Source of the DNA: Owenia fusiformis
Lineage: Eukaryota; Annelida; Polychaeta; Sabellida; Oweniidae
Length of the DNA: 64,000 bases
NCBI GenBank assembly: GCA_903813345.2
Contig: CAIIXF020000011.1
Coordinates: 10,016,842 to 10,080,841 of the forward strand
Reading direction: 5' to 3'
Notes under the pieces: generated by a model
Told to the model about the DNA's origin: nothing
The model's database searches: none
The model's input: the letters and a program-made list of their open reading frames with translations, nothing else
Position numbers and translations under genes: made by a program
Part shown: piece after piece, positions 61,528 through 64,000 of the stretch
How positions within the stretch are numbered: position 1 is the first letter of the stretch
How the letters are laid out: every line of letters begins with the position of its first letter

Positions 61528-62039
61528 GTCGAGGGTTTCATGCAAAAGGTTCCAACTCCATTTTTTATCAAAAATGAGGTATTGATACCAGGCTATAGAA
61601 CAAAACATAAGCTATGTGATGGTATACTTGAATTGTCTCAATATGATATACTAGTTTAACTTGATATAATGTTGCATAACAAAAGGTTCTATCCAACTAT
61701 GAACAGTTTCTTCCATGCAAAAAGCTGCTAAGTTATTTTTACCTCCCGCAAAAAGGTTCTATGTTATCAATGGAACCTTTTTGAATGTCAACAAAAGCCA
61801 CTTATTAAAACCTACATGTACTTTGACTTGGGCCCTTTTATATTTCACTGTCTATATGTTTTATGTGTTTGTCTGTTTCTTTGTCTGTCTGGGATTTAGT
61901 TGATTTAATTGGATCACTGTGTATACTACAGTTTTATCTGTGTAGACCATGCATTTTAATATATTCCTAGCCACAACAGTGACCAATTATTATTTAAGTG
62001 TGCCTTTTCATGAGTCAACTGCATCATTCTCAAAGAAAA
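61528..62039. other. Single-copy flank of the array, no gene recognised
   Basis: The motif AAAAGGTTCYA occurs at about 61545, 61681 and 61749. The last one faces its complement to give a small hairpin (AAAAAGGTTC ... GGAACCTTTTT, about 61748-61782). The 62-codon frame at 61715-61903 has a hydrophobic end but no family resemblance and is not called. Confidence 0.55.
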
Positions 62040-62530
62040 GTACCAAACCAAAAGAAAAACAACATGTTTCAACCAACAAATGAAACGTTCATGGAGAACC
62101 AATCTGAGAGGTAGAAGTTATCCAAGATGACAAGGAAAGTACCAAACCAACAGAAAAACAGCATGTTTCACCAACAAATGAAACGTTCATGGAGAACCAA
62201 TCTGAGAGGTAGAAGTTATCCAAGATGACAAGGAAAGTACCAAACCAACAGAAAAACAGCATGTTTCACCAACAAATGAAACGTTCGTGGAGAACCAATC
62301 TGAGAGGTAGAAGTTATCCAAGATGACAAGGAAAGTACCAAACCAACAGAAAAACAGCATGTTTCACCAACACATGAAACGTTCATGGAGAACCAATCTG
62401 AGAGGTAGAAGTTATCCAAGATGACAAGGAAAGTACCAAACCAACAGAAAAACAGCATGTTTCATCAACACATGAAACGTTCATGAAGAACCAATTTGAG
62501 AGGGTAGAAGTAATCCAAGATGACAAGGGT
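62040..62530 (+). repeat. 98-bp tandem repeat, five copies
   Basis: The period is 98-99 bp, fixed by GTACCAAACCAA at 62040, 62139, 62237, 62335 and 62433. Each copy holds TGAAACGTTCATGGAGAACC and GAGAGGTAGAAGTTATCC. The last copy is diverged and runs into the coding frame that starts at 62483. The equivalent start triplets lie at 62091, 62189, 62287 (GTG), 62385 and 62483. Upstream copies stop after seven codons at TAG, whereas the last copy has one extra G that keeps the frame open. Confidence 0.93.
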
Positions 62531-63915
62531 CAGAATCTCTCCGTTAATTTAACACCAAGAAAGGCAGCTACTTACAGAAGCCCAAAGAAGAAAAAACAAA
62601 TCAGAGCAAGGGCAAAGTCGAAGCCAGAAACCTGGAAACGAAATGTAAACAAAGCTAATCGGCTAGCAGGACGAGCATATATAAACTCAAAGGGACGGAA
62701 AATAGAAGAGAGGTCTGTCAAACCAATTGATTGTTCATCTTGTAGATATCACTGCAATGAGAAAATAAGTCAAAAATCAAGGGAATCAATATTCAGGGAA
62801 TTTCGCTCAATGGATTCTGATAAACGACAAAAAGATTTTATATCATCCTTCATAATTCAGAATCCAAAAGGAAAAACAAATGTGCCACATGTAAAGGCCA
62901 GTATAGTACAAGAAAGGCAAATTCGAGGGTGTACAGATTATACAATGAAGGTCATCCTGAACGTTTATGTAAAGAGATGTTCCTGAGTACATTAGCCATT
63001 TCCCACAAAACTGTTGACAACACCCTGCAGAACAAAGCATTTGGAAAATATGTTGGAACAGATAAAAGAGGAAAGGATGCGTCATATAACAAAACACCAG
63101 AAAAAATGTGATGATCGTGATGTCAAGAATCATATTGAAGCATTTCCAAAGATGGCTTCACACTACACTAGAAAGGATTCTAACAAAGAGTACTTGGACC
63201 AAGGCCTTAATATCAGAAAAATGCAAGAGTTATATGTTGAGAGATGCCGAATGAATGAAACAAATCCAGTAAGCGAACGTATGTACAGAAAGATTTTCAC
63301 AGAAAACTATAATCTTTCATTTTACAAACTAAAGAAAGATCAATGTCACATCTGCACTAATTTTGATCTCACTCAACCAGAACAAGGAGAGGAAAGCTAT
63401 AAAAAATACAATGAACATATCCGACAAAAAGAACGAGCAAGGAAAGAAAAAACAGTGGATAAGGAACGAGCGAAAAAAGCTTCTACTTTCCATGCCATGT
63501 CATTTGACATGGAAGCAGTTCTAGCTATACCATGTGGGAGAGTATCTCAAATCTTTTACAAACGGAAGCTTGCTTCTTACAACTTGTCTGTATATTCACT
63601 GGGAGACGGTAAGGGAAGCTGTTACCTGTGGGACGAAACAAACGGACAGAGGGGTTCAAACGAAGTTGGGACTTGTCTGATCCAGTATATAAATAGCCTC
63701 CCATCTATAGTTCAGCACATGACAACGTATTCCGATACCTGTGGTGGGCAAAACAAGAACCAGTTCATAACATTGGCGCTACTGCATATTACTCTTCCTT
63801 GTTTAAAGATGATCGATCAAAAATTTCTTGAACCAGGGCACACAGAAATGGAGTGCGACTCAATGTGCAAAAAAGGAGACGCCTGTATTTTTCCATAGAG
63901 CTTTGAAATCTCGTT
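62483..63915 (+). pseudogene. DUF7869-like protein gene, frameshifted
   Basis: Three frames form one recognisable protein. Frame 1 (62483-62986, 167 codons) is basic and contains CSSCRYHCNEKIS. Near 62870-62900 the similarity moves to a second frame (CATCKG, then YRLYNEGHPERLCKEMFLS, ending NKTPEKM at 63111). At the A6 run near 63101-63106 it moves to a third frame ending at 63898. Counted from 63014, this third frame has IEAFPKMASHYTRKDS (41-56), CHIC (111-114), FDME (164-167), YSDTCGGQN (239-247) and GHTEMECDSM (275-284). I associate these motifs with a family of uncharacterised invertebrate proteins labelled DUF7869. The paired acidic residues suggest an RNase H-like, possibly transposase-derived fold, which is inference. 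A further shift near 63865 would extend it to a stop at about 63915. Frameshifts at A-runs may be real decay or base-calling errors. Confidence 0.65.
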
Positions 63916-64000
63916 AAAGTCTCGTTTTTAATTAGATTTTAGGAGATCTGCATTTTTAACCATCAAAGACTAACATTTTCTTCTATTTTATGGCATATTT
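63916..64000. other. Window end, nothing recognised
   Basis: AT-rich sequence after the last frame; no feature was seen. Confidence 0.5.

Noticed and set aside
61715-61903. 62-codon frame with hydrophobic C-terminus
   Set aside because: Single short frame, no homology recognised, no supporting context.

Overview
The window looks like AT-rich, repeat-dominated nuclear DNA of a marine or aquatic invertebrate. Tc1/mariner-type elements, a jockey/CR1-like LINE, giant foldback elements and a DUF7869-like gene fragment would fit a mollusc, echinoderm or similar animal; the species cannot be told from the sequence. I see no intact single-copy host gene. Nearly everything is one tandem array plus elements that landed in it.

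The backbone (1 to 61527, about 37.7 kb once insertions are removed) is a head-to-tail satellite with a 141-148 bp monomer, roughly 260 units by length. Each monomer is a 71-nt tRNA-like half plus an AT-rich spacer of about 72 nt. The tRNA-like half aligns without gaps to a metazoan tRNA-Gly(GCC) as I remember it. The best copies keep a perfect Pol III box A, a perfect box B, a 7/7 paired acceptor stem and a T5 run 3 nt past the 3' end. The anticodon is GTC (Asp), and the anticodon and T stems are broken. The array therefore looks like hundreds of minimal Pol III units that probably cannot form a working tRNA. It is organised into higher-order repeats of about 2.15-2.26 kb and larger duplicated blocks.

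Elements nested in the array, in order: three 875-bp full-length foldback MITEs with TA duplications (1518, 3155, 7148); six copies, three of them truncated, of one deleted mariner (14839, 18733, 31484, 35173/42776, 45060, 48046); a 1345-bp CACTA/EnSpm-like element with a 3-bp duplication (21464-22808); a nearly complete LINE on the minus strand (24749-29720) with ORF1 and an ORF2 broken by two nonsense codons; a 7443-bp giant foldback with minisatellite arms (35333-42775), inserted inside one mariner copy; and a 3165-bp TA-flanked foldback (53578-56742). Duplicated unoccupied copies elsewhere in the window confirm several insertion sites and give a relative order of events.

After 61527 the array stops in the middle of a unit, just past the anticodon. 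About 0.5 kb of plain sequence follows, then five copies of a 98-bp tandem repeat (62040 to about 62530), then a frameshifted DUF7869-like coding region (62483-63915). Most short open frames in the window are read-through of the satellite and are not genes.
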